64,000 bases of DNA. Source: Lophium mytilinum (lineage: Eukaryota > Ascomycota > Dothideomycetes > Mytilinidiales > Mytilinidiaceae). Positions within the stretch are counted from its first letter, which is position 1. Every line of letters starts with the position of its first letter. The stretch is taken from contig MU004194.1 of the NCBI GenBank assembly GCA_010093605.1, forward strand, positions 543,793-607,792, written 5' to 3'. The translations under genes were made by a program, and so were the position numbers. Positions 46,716 to 61,247 of this stretch are shown here, one piece after another. The notes below the pieces were generated by a model, which was not told the DNA's origin, did not search any database, and saw only the letters and a program-made list of their open reading frames with translations.

Positions 46716-48767
46716 GGATGTGAAGGGGGAGTGGAATGGGTGGAATACAGGGACTGCGGTGGGGGCTTAAGGGATGGATTGATTTGAGCTTGTAGAATAA
46801 CCAGAAACAAGAACATGTTTATTAGATCCAGGAGTGCTTGGTTCGGATGGCTAGCCACTGCCGTTGTGCTTTTCAACGAGAAACAGACACCTTTGACGTT
46901 AGCGCGAAATACAATGTCTGAATGATGGAATCTCGATTCCGTCTGGAAACTGTGATCCTTTTGCAAGAGGCCCAAATCGCGATGTCTGGAAAGAAGTGGA
47001 TATCCTCGGATGACTCAACACATCGAAACCTCTTGTAGGTTCTCTTTACTTAACACTTATTCCTCATGCCAAGCCTAACGGGGATATTGGTAGGTGCTCT
47101 GTTGGTGTCCCTAGGCGGATAAAAGGGTGACACGATTGGAATCGAGTTACTATGCGATGCGGATAACAGTGACGGATAACATGGTCCGCGAGCTTGATCC
47201 TGTCCCGGGAATGCTGGTTAAGATGGCGAATGAGAAACAAAAGACGAATGCGGCAAGAAAGTGTTGCCATAGTGCAACGAGTTTGGCTGTGTGGTCCTCC
47301 TTGAATCGGAACGGTTAGACAATTGATTCGGAGGCGCGCTCTGATCCAACGGGGGATATCGACCGTAGCCGGCCATTTCCACTAGCTTCGCCGGCTGGCT
47401 TCTTAAGCAACAATGATTGATAGTGGTAAGTGCAAGTTGCAAAACATTCTGACCAGGAACGATACGAGTGAGACGGTGATAAAATGAAGTCTCCGGATCA
47501 TTGGAGCTAATAATATATACACACTGCTCTGAGGTTGATTAGAGCACGGACTGCCGTCTTGCGCTGCGAAATATGCTGTGTTGGCATTAGGTGATGTTCA
47601 ACATCATGGGGTCCTGCAGCTCTACGAGCGTGGGCAGCTCGTTTGATTCGACAGCTTGGAGAGCTCATTATGCATCCAATAAGTAGAGAGAGCAAACTTC
47701 GAGAGACTTTGAGATAATCGAGAACTTGAGAGGTACTTCAGAGCTATCTGTGGCTGAGGACATCTGGAATAGTGAGGCTGCAACTGTTAACTCAGCTCGT
47801 GGAGTTCAGATGCTTCGCCTGTCCACGTACATGGGCGGCCTAGGGCTACTATGGCGTCCAATACGCGTTAAACCAGGTCGGGCCTGAAGCGCTTATCACT
47901 CAGGAGGTCCATATTACATGCCTCAGATGGCTAACGAAGACATGTTGTTTCATTGTAGGTACTTTAGCGAGTAGTATGATGTCGTGGATAGGTCGCCCTG
48001 AGAGCACGTACTGGTAGATACCTCCTTGTTAATTCCGACGGTTACGCCAATACGAGCGCCAACGACCCCAAGGAGCGCCAACGAGCTGTCACGGCACCAA
48101 GTTGGAGGAGGATAGACCTTGCGAAATTGCGAACAATTGACCCAGTACGAAAGGGGGGAGGAGCCCAAACGGGCTATACTAGTGCTAAGTCGGGCTTTGG
48201 AGCTGGCCGCATGTAAGGTCGTAAATAGCCAATCGGATTGGGCCGTCGTAAAACACGCTAAGCCGGAAGAGAGAAACGGGCCTAAACCTAAGGGGGAGTT
48301 ACCTCGAACCACTTTACAGTCGAAAAGTTCTCGAGGCTTAGCACGCCTTCCGCAAAGGGCAAAGGTTTCATAACTACAGCCGACACGTCATAGCTCTCGC
48401 GATGGTAGATACCTAATGAAAAACACTTCATATCGTTGGGGTGGAGACAAGGTGTCGTGGGTGGTCGACGAGAGGTGGAAGATTCGGGCCGATCTTGTCC
48501 CCGACGCAGCAACGACAACACATCAAACGCACCCTTGCACTACGTATCTTCATGTAAACTCCTCAAAAATTCCAAAAGTTATCTGAAATCTGTTCTTTGA
48601 TGCGCATTTTCCAGAAAGAGCAATGGCCAGGCAGCAGCCCTTGGACAGCGGCATCCCCTGATCCCCAAGGCTGAAAGCTGCGCCTCACCAACATGTCGAT
48701 TAGTACTTAAGCATTCGTCTCTCCCTTAGTCCTGTTATTCAGTTTCGCATTTGTCAACTCGATCGCC
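46716..48767. other. Intergenic, no gene seen
   Basis: About 2 kb. Short frames at 47127-47318, 47950-48312 (minus) and 48119-48373 have no motif. Around 48050-48360 the plus strand has a run of dense, stop-poor sequence on both strands that might be a fragment of an old mobile element, but I cannot name it. The last 150 bp lead into the amidase promoter. Confidence 0.4.
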
Positions 48768-50375
48768 ATGGCTCCAAGGACAAGGAGTAAGACGGCCAAG
48801 ATCACGCAAAATAGTGAGCAGGCCTCATCATCATCCACTCAATTTTCTATACCTTCGGGGGAGTCAAGGTCGGCGTCCACAAGGCGGAAAAGACCGTCAA
48901 ATCAGGCATCAAATTCAATCAAGGATTCAATTGTCTCCGATGCTCCTCGTGTCGATGAGCAAACCTCGATGCACAGCCAAGAGTCCATCTCAACCGATCC
49001 ACCAGGTTTCTCGGGGCGGAGAGGACAGACAAGGACAAGCCACGCCTCGAGCGATCTCCCTGGATATACCGAAAGGCCTCCAATATACACCATCGATCTT
49101 TCCCTACCACCTCAGCAGCGCTACGCGCAGGTCGCTAACGACTATAAGGCGGTAGTCAGCGGCCTTGGATCGCTCTTCGAGGATGTAATCAAGCAAACCG
49201 ATATCCCTGTAGCCATAGTGAAGACGATTGCACGCTTATTTCTGTGGCGTTTGTACAGCAAAGAGCAAACAGAAGAAATCCGCGGAATCAGTAAAATCGT
49301 TGGAGTTGACATGTACCTGCTGGTTGCATACAACACACTCCTCGATTGTTTTATGGGCTGTACGAGCGGTGGTGTGCAAGTGAAAGACGGCGATGAGATC
49401 AAGATGCTGCACTTTCGAACTCTGGACTGGGCTATGGAAGAGCTACGGAAAGTCGTCGTACAACTCGAATTCGTCGAGCATCCAGGGGGAGAGGTGATTG
49501 CGCGTAGCATCACGTATGTAGGTTTTGTGGGTATACTGACTGGCGTCCGGTACGTAAAACGCCGAATATATCACTTCAAGCAATTACTGAGACCCCAATA
49601 CAGCCAAAACCTCAGTGTCTCCCTAAACTTCCGCCCCTACCACAACAACGACAACTCCAAACTCGCCAACCTGAAATTCTACACGCATCTCGCACTCATG
49701 CTCCTCGGGTTCCGTCCCTCCATCGCCTCCCACTTACGGGACCTAATCCTCCCAAAGCGCCCCGCATCATCTTCCAAACCCCCTTCCAACATCAAGTCTG
49801 AGAAATCCATAGCTGCCCAAACCCCCCTCCCCTCGCTCGCCACCGTCCTATCCACTCTCCCCTCCACCCCCACCACATCCGCCTACCTCATCCTCTCCGA
49901 CGGCACTACTACCGCCGTCATGGAAAAAGACCGCGTCACCGGCACAACCCGCACATCCACCTCCTTCATCACCGCCACTAACCACGACGCCGCCTACGAA
50001 GGCGTGCCTGGCACGCACGTTGCGCACGCCAAGCACAGCGCCGTCGGGATGCAAGGGCTCGTTGACGAGAGCCTGGACCGCAAGGGCTGTGTAGTCGCGA
50101 GCTGGAAGAGCGCGGTGCGCCAGTATCGGCAGCAGCGCGGGAAGCGGAGAGCGCCGGAGGACGAGGTGTGGATTACGAAGGAGCAGTTGGTGGAGATGGT
50201 GACGGATTACCCGGTTACAAATGAGTGCACGCATTATGCGGCGGTTTTGGATCCAAGGCGAGGGGAGGTGGCGTGGGCGAGGTGTTGGGAGACGACGGCG
50301 GTGCCGGTGTATGAGAGTAGTGGGGCGGGGTCGATGGTGGATGGGAGTGATGGGGAGGGGGGTGGGAGGGGGTGA
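48768..50375 (+). CDS. Acid ceramidase/NAAA-like Ntn amidase
   Basis: Two exons are favoured: 48768-49549 and 49604-50375, 517 residues. The first 100 residues are disordered and basic (MAPRTRSKTAK start, then RRKRPSNQ) with no signal peptide. The catalytic core follows: an N-terminal lid region (PPIYTIDLSLPPQQRY), then DCFMGCTSGG with the presumed nucleophile C198, MLHFRTLDW and later EGVPGTHVAHAKHS. Acid ceramidase and NAAA self-cleave before such a cysteine and hydrolyse N-acyl amides. The 54-nt intron (gtacgt..atacag) has no stop and is a multiple of three, so the unspliced message stays in frame with 18 extra residues. Lack of a secretion signal suggests a cytosolic or nuclear location, unlike the lysosomal animal enzymes. 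The C-terminus is glycine-rich. Confidence 0.85.
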   Translation: MAPRTRSKTAKITQNSEQASSSSTQFSIPSGESRSASTRRKRPSNQASNSIKDSIVSDAPRVDEQTSMHSQESISTDPPGFSGRRGQTRTSHASSDLPGYTERPPIYTIDLSLPPQQRYAQVANDYKAVVSGLGSLFEDVIKQTDIPVAIVKTIARLFLWRLYSKEQTEEIRGISKIVGVDMYLLVAYNTLLDCFMGCTSGGVQVKDGDEIKMLHFRTLDWAMEELRKVVVQLEFVEHPGGEVIARSITYVGFVGILTGVRYVKRRIYHFKQLLRPQYSQNLSVSLNFRPYHNNDNSKLANLKFYTHLALMLLGFRPSIASHLRDLILPKRPASSSKPPSNIKSEKSIAAQTPLPSLATVLSTLPSTPTTSAYLILSDGTTTAVMEKDRVTGTTRTSTSFITATNHDAAYEGVPGTHVAHAKHSAVGMQGLVDESLDRKGCVVASWKSAVRQYRQQRGKRRAPEDEVWITKEQLVEMVTDYPVTNECTHYAAVLDPRRGEVAWARCWETTAVPVYESSGAGSMVDGSDGEGGGRG

Positions 50376-50919
50376 GATTCAGGGGTGATGTTATGGTAAG
50401 GGCTAGCTACGGGGCGCTGGGCATTATCTGTGAGTTGGATTCTTCGGTGGACTGAGGGCCCTTTGGCACAATGCTAGGATATAAATTTCATTCCACCCTT
50501 CTCATACCGCTTTCCGTGTTTGAAGGACTCTCCGCCGTTCAAAGCGTACTTGAAAGCATCCTGGTGACGGGCCTGAAACCTTTCTAAGCTACCTTAGGCG
50601 GTAGTAAAGAGGTTACTCAGCTCGTACCTGTGGCTCGTTGCTCTATATTTGTAATATCAAAATGACACCTTACAAGTGGTTCCAGGGAAATATAAAGCAA
50701 CATATATCCTAGCGCTATTAATACGGAATCAAGAATGTGCACAACAAAAGATTTCATAACCCGACGAAGGTGCAAAGCCTGCGACTTCGAACAATCGCTC
50801 AGTATTGACGTTCGAGAATGAAAGTAGGTACAACAAGAACGTATATACTTATCTCCTTCCCAATCGTCTCTCCCTCTCAACCAGCCCACCAAACCTAACC
50901 CCGTCGTCTCACTCTCCGC
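50376..50919. other. Convergent intergenic region
   Basis: 544 bp between the amidase and the hydrophobin stop codons. It should hold both 3' ends. The minus-strand open frame 50617-50892 continues from one reading of the hydrophobin's downstream DNA and is not supported as coding. Confidence 0.4.
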
Positions 50920-51348
50920 CTAAACAGCAGAGCAAACAAGCCCATCCGCACCCTACCCTCTCATCAGCTCTCCAATCCCACCGCGATATCAACCACCCAA
51001 GAAAATAACTCACCGCAACAAGGGCGCAGCACTCGGCCGACAGGCCCTCAGCAGCACAAGCGTTCTTGAACTCCGCAACAGTGGCGACATCGCCGGCTGT
51101 ATCACGAGAAAAGCGTTAGTAAGGAAAGCCTACTAAGGGAGGCGAGGCGAGCGGAGCAACTTACGGCTCTGACAGTTCAAGTCCGCGACGCCCTCGACGT
51201 CGAGCTGGCAGCAGACGGGGGACGTGTCGCCACCGCAGACATCGCGCTTGGTGAGCTCACCGCCGACGAGGTTGGCGGGGTGGCGGGGTGTGACAGCGGC
51301 TGCGGAGGCGAGGGAGAGGGCGGAGGAGAGGATGAGGAGGAAGCGCAT
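50920..51348 (-). CDS. Class II-type hydrophobin
   Basis: Exons 51348-51165, 51096-51014 and 50952-50920, exactly 300 nt, 99 residues. A signal peptide (MRFLLILSSALSLASAAAV) is followed by a propeptide-like stretch ending LTKR. The mature part has all eight hydrophobin cysteines: CGGDTSPVCC, NC, AC, AECC and the last in LVCSAV. Spacing is C-x7-CC-x11-C-x15-C-x8-CC-x10-C, close to class II. The eighth cysteine is found only if the last intron ends at gggtag, leaving an 11-codon exon. The protein should be secreted and assemble as an amphipathic film at air or surface boundaries of hyphae and spores. A TATA box lies about 130 bp upstream. Confidence 0.9.
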
Positions 51349-51477
51349 TTGGGCTGATTGCAGGGGGGAGGGCTTGATCGTGGTTTTATGGAGTGAAGGT
51401 CGTGGCTGAAAGATTGGAGAGTGTTGAAGAGGATGTGATGAATGAGCTGGATGAGGTATTGCTTGATACTGAGGGGG

Positions 51478-51485
51478 TTTATATA
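51478..51485 (-). promoter_or_regulatory. TATA box of the hydrophobin gene
   Basis: The minus strand reads tatataaa here, about 130 bp upstream of the ATG at 51348. Hydrophobin genes are often TATA-driven and highly expressed. Confidence 0.55.
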
Positions 51486-52403
51486 CATTGCCAATGTCTG
51501 TCCTGAATATACCTCGACATGTGAGGAAGGGGTATTTGGAAAGCTTTGTGGACAGGGAGAACTCCTCCACGCCCCGAAGACATAGCATCAACACTATCCC
51601 ACGACGACAAATGCTGATCGTCGTGATAGAAAGGCGCTTGTGTCGCGCAAGCAGCATCACGGGTGGGAGGATGGTCGATTTCTGGTTCGGAAAGCAACTT
51701 TGCCAAGACAAGTACTACTTCCCTTGCCCCATCATCAGTTTGCCGGAATGCTCGGAACGCAGATACCCCCCAAGTGCCTCTTCAATGCCACATAGCTCCA
51801 CTCACGATCCATGAAACCCAAGATAAATCACATCGCTGGAAGCGCGTATCGGATGCTGGGGTGACCGAGTTGGGACGCGGCTCGATCGGTTATGGGCCGA
51901 TCTGGGATCGACGCCTAAAGCGCGGGTGGCTGTGGGTAAGCGTGCGGCGGTCGTGCATGGGGGTTGAAAAGAGGCCGACGGCGTTGAGGGGGTCCCCATT
52001 GGATCGTGGCCGTTGATAAGGAGTCTTGGCTTCGAATCATGCTCACTTAGATCTTTCTTAGATATGCTTCGACCTCATAGCTTCTTGGGGTGGAAAACTA
52101 ACCCATCAGGGTTTGCATGAAAGCATGAGAAGAACAAGTAGCCGGGATCACTTGGGTACATTGACATTCTTGTCTACTACATTTCACTGCTGAACATAGA
52201 GAAGAGAACGCGCGACTCGAATATCGAACGGATTGTGGAGACGCACAGATAGTAATTCGAGCTCAAACGAATAAGAGGCGTAAAGGTAAACTTACGCTTG
52301 ATGACGACAGCTTAAGGCGTCATTGCTCGGCTCATGCGAATGTCCGAAGTCCGTATATATGGTTGTTAGGAGCATGACTGATGCAGGGCCGTGGGGTGTT
52401 TCA

Positions 52404-52859
52404 TCAAGTCTCGCCGTGGAGTTGTTCAGCGAGAAGGGGAACCGCTGTCCCACCTGGCACTCTAACGAATCCCACGTGAGTGGGTCTGCGATCTGCGTCG
52501 TCAATAGTCAGGAAGAGCCGCACGGAAAACAAGACTTGGGACTCATCGTCATATTGTACCAAGTCCATGGATTGAAAAGTCGAGATAAGATCGGTGAGGC
52601 GACGGACGTTCATACTGGCCTCGGCCGGGGACAGGAGGTGCCAAGAGGTATAGTCTGAGTTGCTAGATGGAAGCCGAGAAAATGCGGCGATGCTACACGG
52701 ACTAAGCAAGAATGTTCTCCATCGAAGCAAAACGTCATCGGGTTGAAGAGATGACAAGCCTGCGGACGCATATGGTGGTCCTGAGGTCAGCGTGAAAGCA
52801 ATGGGAAACGGAAATATATGTATCAGGCAAATCACGATATTCGCAATAGTCCCTCGCAA
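52404..52859 (-). CDS. Doubtful hypothetical protein
   Basis: A 151-codon frame. The N-terminus (IANIVICLIHIFPFPIAFTL) is hydrophobic and could be a signal anchor. The middle (DDVLLRWRTFLLSPCSIAAF, then VRRLTDLISTFQSMD) has helix-like composition. A second overlapping minus frame (52292-52504) also looks protein-like, so a splice between the two is possible but I could not find a clean one. No family recognised. It may be an orphan small secreted protein or chance. Confidence 0.28.
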   Translation of the reverse strand: MRGTIANIVICLIHIFPFPIAFTLTSGPPYASAGLSSLQPDDVLLRWRTFLLSPCSIAAFSRLPSSNSDYTSWHLLSPAEASMNVRRLTDLISTFQSMDLVQYDDESQVLFSVRLFLTIDDADRRPTHVGFVRVPGGTAVPLLAEQLHGET

Positions 52860-53192
52860 TGACGTGTACTGCTACTCTTATCCCAGAGCGTGAAAGATGT
52901 TCGTGCCTTCCACCTCGACTGTGAGAGTGGTAGAAGGGAGCACTATGAAGTCGTCGAAGTGCTTACTAGGCCCGAGGAAATGTAGTCAACAAGATACCAT
53001 AATCGGGAGACAGCCTAGACTACCGCTTTCGAAGAAATTCTAGCAAGCCATTGATCATATTCATGTTTCCAAACTAACGACACCTTCCATGAGGGGATAT
53101 CCGCGCCGGCCAAGTCACCCGTCCCAGTGACACACACAAGTTGCGTAAACGTTTTTTGCACCCTATCGATAAACGCCAGCCAGTATACACCT

Positions 53193-54076
53193 TTACACGT
53201 ACCCTAAAAGGCCGTTAGCAAATATGATAAGGATAAAGACCGCCGCTCCCTCTCCCCTTATTATCCCAGCAGGGTGAACCCACCTTTCCGCGCGCCCTGA
53301 AAGAAGAACCTAACCACGAAGACTTGCAGCCCGGCCATTGTGACCATCATAACGCCCTCGATGATGCTAAAGTTGAAAATGCGACGCTCGGTGCTGCGGA
53401 CGGTACTGAAGTTGCGGTTCTCGCGTGTTCGGAAGTACTTCTGGTTGCGGTTGATGGTGGAGAGCTGCGCGGAGAGCTTGAGGATGGATTCCTCGAGGAC
53501 GGAAGTCTGTTCGGGGGATGTGCCTTGCTTGGAAGGAAGCTGAGCGCGAGCTTCATTTTCAACCTGTTGGAAAGAAAGATATGTCAGCACTCTTTCAACT
53601 TGCCACAGATTGATTATACACCGAGGAAGATTGAACTTGACAGGGATTGATGGGCACGGAAGAAGGGAAATCCCATACAGCAATTTCAAAGTCCACCATC
53701 TTCTCCGAATAAGTGGACATTTCATTGTTGAAGCAGAAGCGGTATTCGCCCACGTCGTTCGCCGTAAAGACGAAGTCGCCCTGGCGCTCTTTCGTCCCAT
53801 CCAGTATCACCTTCTCACTAGGACCCACGACCGAGTAGTCGACATCAAAGGAACCTCCAGATTGCACCTAGTGTATATAATGTCAGTGAATCTTCAATTG
53901 GTCAGGAGGAAGACTGAGCATACTGCGAAATAGAATGCCACCTTGGCCCCCTTCTGCTCCACATAACTGAAGAAACACGACTTCTCGTTCGCGCCCAGCT
54001 TGTATGTGAGAGCCGTACCGTACACGGCAGAAGTAAACAAGGCCAGCAGGCTGGAGAGAAGCAGTATTGTCCGCAT
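53193..54076 (-). CDS. p24 family cargo receptor (emp24/gp25L/GOLD), Erp2/P24B-like
   Basis: Exons 54076-53924, 53867-53679, 53563-53284 and 53203-53193, 633 nt, 210 residues. A signal peptide (MRTILLLSSLLALFTSAVYG) precedes a GOLD domain with the disulfide pair in EKSCFFSYV and YRFCFNNEM. A coiled coil follows (QTSVLEESILKLSAQLSTI), then RTRENRNFSTVRSTERR, one membrane helix (MVTMAGLQVFVVRFFF) and the cytosolic tail FFFQGARKGYV. The aromatic FF pair fits COPII binding. p24 proteins cycle between ER and Golgi and select GPI-anchored and other cargo. The KGYV end needs a last exon of only 11 nt behind an 80-nt intron (gtgggt..ttttag); without it the frame would end in an atypical GGFTLLG. Confidence 0.93.
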
Positions 54077-54567
54077 GCTGGGTAAATGTGATGTGGTGTT
54101 GCAAGAACAGCCCGACTTCCAAAGTTCGCGACGCCGTGTCCAGAACAGCCCGCTAGCCGATGTTTCGGCGGAATGCCGGTTAGCTCGCAAATCACGTGCA
54201 ATAGGATTTCGTTTCACTTCTTGACAACTTGTGAAATGCAGACATGAAAGAAGCACGCTTTTCGGTATACATATTGGTACTCATGACTTAGCAAATCTGC
54301 CGACTCCCGTTCCTGCTAAGCCAAGTACGCCGATTCGCAGTCTACCTGCTATCATCCGCCACCGCACAGCAACACCTGTGGACTGATCCTTCGCGTCTAC
54401 CAAAAGGGTGCGCTTGGAAAAACGCCATCTATGCACAGAAAGCCAGCTGAGCCCGTGTCGCTTTAGAAATCAGCGCCAGCCAGGTGCTCCGCAACGCCCG
54501 AACAGTAAACTCAAGCCACCCTACACCGCCGCCGATCGCATTCAAATATGCATCAGAGATGGATCTA
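54077..54567. other. Intergenic between two minus-strand genes
   Basis: 491 bp holding the p24 promoter and the deubiquitinase 3' end. Nothing else seen. Confidence 0.45.
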
Positions 54568-58402
<3,835 letters not shown>

Positions 58403-59179
58403 AGCGGCGGTGGCGGATCGCAACTAAAAGCAGCGCCCGGAGGAGGAGCAGACAGCGTAGCAGCTAGGGCAGATGGCGAACCAGCACTATAGCTGGTTTA
58501 TAGGGTAGCAGATGCGGCGGACGGCCTAGGAGGGAGTGGATGCGCGCTCAGAGTATAGCGCTCGCAGTGTCGTCGAGTAGTTGGTACGTAGGTATGAGAG
58601 GTTCGCGGTCTCGCTAAAGGTGGCGGAGAGTGTTAGTGGAGCGGCACAAGATCAGTAAGGAAACACGCGAATTGGACGGTGGGTATGCACCGCAGGCTGG
58701 CGGGCGAGGTGACGGCGACGGCAGGGCGCTGTCGGGGACGTGGTCGGTGGAGTGAATTCCTTTGAGGGCGCAAAATGTTGGGCAGAGCAGCAGAGCGTGG
58801 AAGTCAGCAGTGCAGTGAAGCGCGGCCAACGTCATGCGGCCACAGCGCCGTTTGGAAGCTCGTCGCCCGCAGCTACCGACGATCCTAGGGCTCCAGCAAA
58901 CACATTTACGGCGTCTGTGTTTGCTAGCAGGGCATCGTTTTATTTGAAGCCGAGCACACGCTGTACAATGCAGCTCTCTGGCTCCCCAGCTGCTCTGCGG
59001 CGGCTCTGCGGCTGCGTCCTAGACTGTGGCACCACGCGCGTTCCAATTATGATGCCCATGTTTCCCCGCTGTCGACGGAGCTTGGCCGCATCGAATTTCT
59101 AGTTACCTACCTAGCTCTCTACAAATGTCCCTCACTGTCGAGTGACTAACCCAGCGCACAACACCAATGCTGCCCAGAC
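58403..59179. other. Shared divergent promoter (deubiquitinase and kinase)
   Basis: 777 bp between two divergent start codons. The half near the deubiquitinase is G-rich with gcag/tagcag words. Overlapping short frames are not supported as coding. Confidence 0.5.
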
Positions 59180-60732
59180 ATGCCACCACACAGCAATGCG
59201 CTCCGCGCGTGCTCAATACACCGCTGGCCCAGTCTTAGAGCTCACCCCTCTGCCGTAACAGTGTGCGCCCGCAGCCAGAGACACGCCCATGCTGCTGCTG
59301 TCGCCCCGGCCTGGCGGCCGTCTTCGGCCCTCGACGAGTAAGCTCCCCACCAGGACTTCTTACTATTACACTCATTGACATTTGGCTGATAGATGGGTTC
59401 AGCGAGAGGCTCAGCCGATCAGTTTGCGGCGCCTTACTTTCTTTGGCCGGACGCTGACCGAGTCTCGTCTGCTTGATGCCGCCAACTACTGCAGACTCGA
59501 GTTGCCGACGAGGTCTGCCTCGTATGCTTGTTAGAATAGCACTTCGAAGATTAACCCTCTTACAGGCTCTCGCACCGCCTCCGTGATATGCAGACACTGC
59601 CCTATGTCGTCGTTACCAATCCGCACATGGCCCACGTCTACGAGCTCTACTACCGCGCCTTCGAACGCCTTCGCCGCATGCCCGAAATCAAAACACTCGA
59701 TGACAACGACGAGTTTTGCAAGCTGGTGGAAGAGACGTTGAGGGAGCATGCGTCCGTCATACCGCGCCTGGCAATTGGCGTGCTGGAAATCCACGGCCTG
59801 ATGAAACCTGAAGAGACAGACAAATTCATATTTACGCTGCTGAGATCTGTAAGACGAGCGTCAAGCTCCTACGACTGCTTCGGTAATGCTGACTGTAGTG
59901 TGCGGTGCAGCGAATATCCAGACGCGTGATTGCAGAGCAGCATCTTGCCTTGACCGAGACCTTTCATGCCCCTTGGCATTTCCCACATGCCCAGCCATTG
60001 AATGACCCAAGCACAGAAATCATAGGAGAGATTTTCTTGAAGTGCAATGCCAAGGAGATTGTGGAGAGGTGTGCTGCAGCCACACATTTGTTGATGGAAA
60101 AAACTTACGGATCAAAACTGGCCATACCAGAAGTCAAGATCCAGGGCCATTTGGATGCCACTTTTCCTTACATTCTAAGCCACCTGGAATACATCGTTGG
60201 AGAGCTGCTCAGGAACTCAATCCAAGCCGTCATTGAGCAGAGGAGACACAAAGGTGACACGGTGCCACCTATAGAAGTCCTCATTTGCGAGACTGCTCAG
60301 CACGTCATCATCCGAATATCTGATCAAGGCGGAGGCGTGCCGAGGGATATCCTGCCACATCTTTGGTCCTTCAGCAAAGGCCCCAGACGAGAAAAGAGAC
60401 TAGAAAACCTTCATAGAGTGCCCAAGCTACTAGCTACTATGCAGGAGCTCAAGGTTCCCGGCGATCATGGACCTCCTCAGAAACAAGGCAAGAAGCACCA
60501 AAATGACGATGCTAGCCTTCACTACAGCTCCCTCTCGTCACTAACTAGCCGACCACCTGACCTGCGTCTCGGAATTGGCCTACCCATGAGCCGAATCTAT
60601 GCAGAGTATTGGGCAGGCAGTTTAGAGCTTCATAGTCTCGAAGGCTATGGCTGCGATGCCTTCTTGCAAATCTCGAAGCTAGGCAACAAGAACGAGCGTC
60701 TCACGACTCGAGCAAGCATGGACGCGGTGTAG
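59180..60732 (+). CDS. Mitochondrial pyruvate/branched-chain dehydrogenase kinase (PDK/BCKDK family)
   Basis: Exons 59180-59337, 59393-59512, 59566-59848 and 59911-60732, 1383 nt, 460 residues. The start MPPHSNALRACSIHRW opens an Arg/His/Ala-rich mitochondrial presequence. The family helix bundle begins EWVQREAQPISLRRLTFFGR and has the typical RDMQTLPYVVVTNPHMAHVYE. The GHKL ATPase site shows the N box (GELLRNSIQAV), G1 (ISDQGGGVPRD) and G2 (RLGIGLPMSRIYAEYWAG). These kinases phosphorylate the E1 alpha subunit of pyruvate or branched-chain 2-oxoacid dehydrogenase in the matrix and switch the complex off. Which E1 is the target is unclear; yeast Pkp1/Pkp2 are the counterparts. All junctions are in frame. 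A linker of about 60 residues before G2 is longer than in animal PDKs. Confidence 0.94.
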
Positions 60733-61247
60733 TGGTGCAATAACAACGTGTTCTTCTCTACCACGCCAATGCCTCATCGGCGTGTAAAGACCGCGTGTCA
60801 CACAACAGCTTTCATCGTCTCGATACCTTTGCGGTAAGGAAGACGTTGGTTATGAAGCTATCAGTATAGCAGATGAATCCCGCGACCTGAGGCTCACCCG
60901 TGATATCGCACCATATGAAGAGCACAACACTTCCTCCGTGTTTGATGCGTATTGATGCAGATATCTCTGGAGGCGGGGTAGAAGACGAAAGCCTTGGGGT
61001 TGACTTGCAAGTGTGATGGTCATCTTTGGGAAGGCAAGGACTACAATGGCATGCTGTTTCTTCATCGTTAGCTGTCAAATAGGAAACTGCAGCCATTGTC
61101 ATTCTCCTTGAGTTACTTTCGTGTTCCTGTTTCCCTGCTCAATCAATCTTCCACTGCAAGCATTGTCTGCATCACGTATTGATTCAGCGCCCAAGGGACG
61201 CTGCCCTCGTATCACGTTATTCAGTCTAGGATACAGCAGTCTTGAAG
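60733..61247. other. Intergenic between two plus-strand genes
   Basis: 515 bp containing the kinase 3' end and the promoter of the last gene. Nothing else seen. Confidence 0.45.

Larger units (their letters stand above)
51349..53192. other. Intergenic with hydrophobin promoter; one weak coding candidate
   Basis: About 1.8 kb. Besides the hydrophobin promoter it holds one plausible minus-strand frame, listed separately (52404-52859). The rest shows no gene, RNA or repeat signal. Confidence 0.4.

Noticed and set aside
48050-48370. Possible mobile-element fragment
   Set aside because: Both strands carry open frames, but no reverse transcriptase, integrase or transposase motif can be read.
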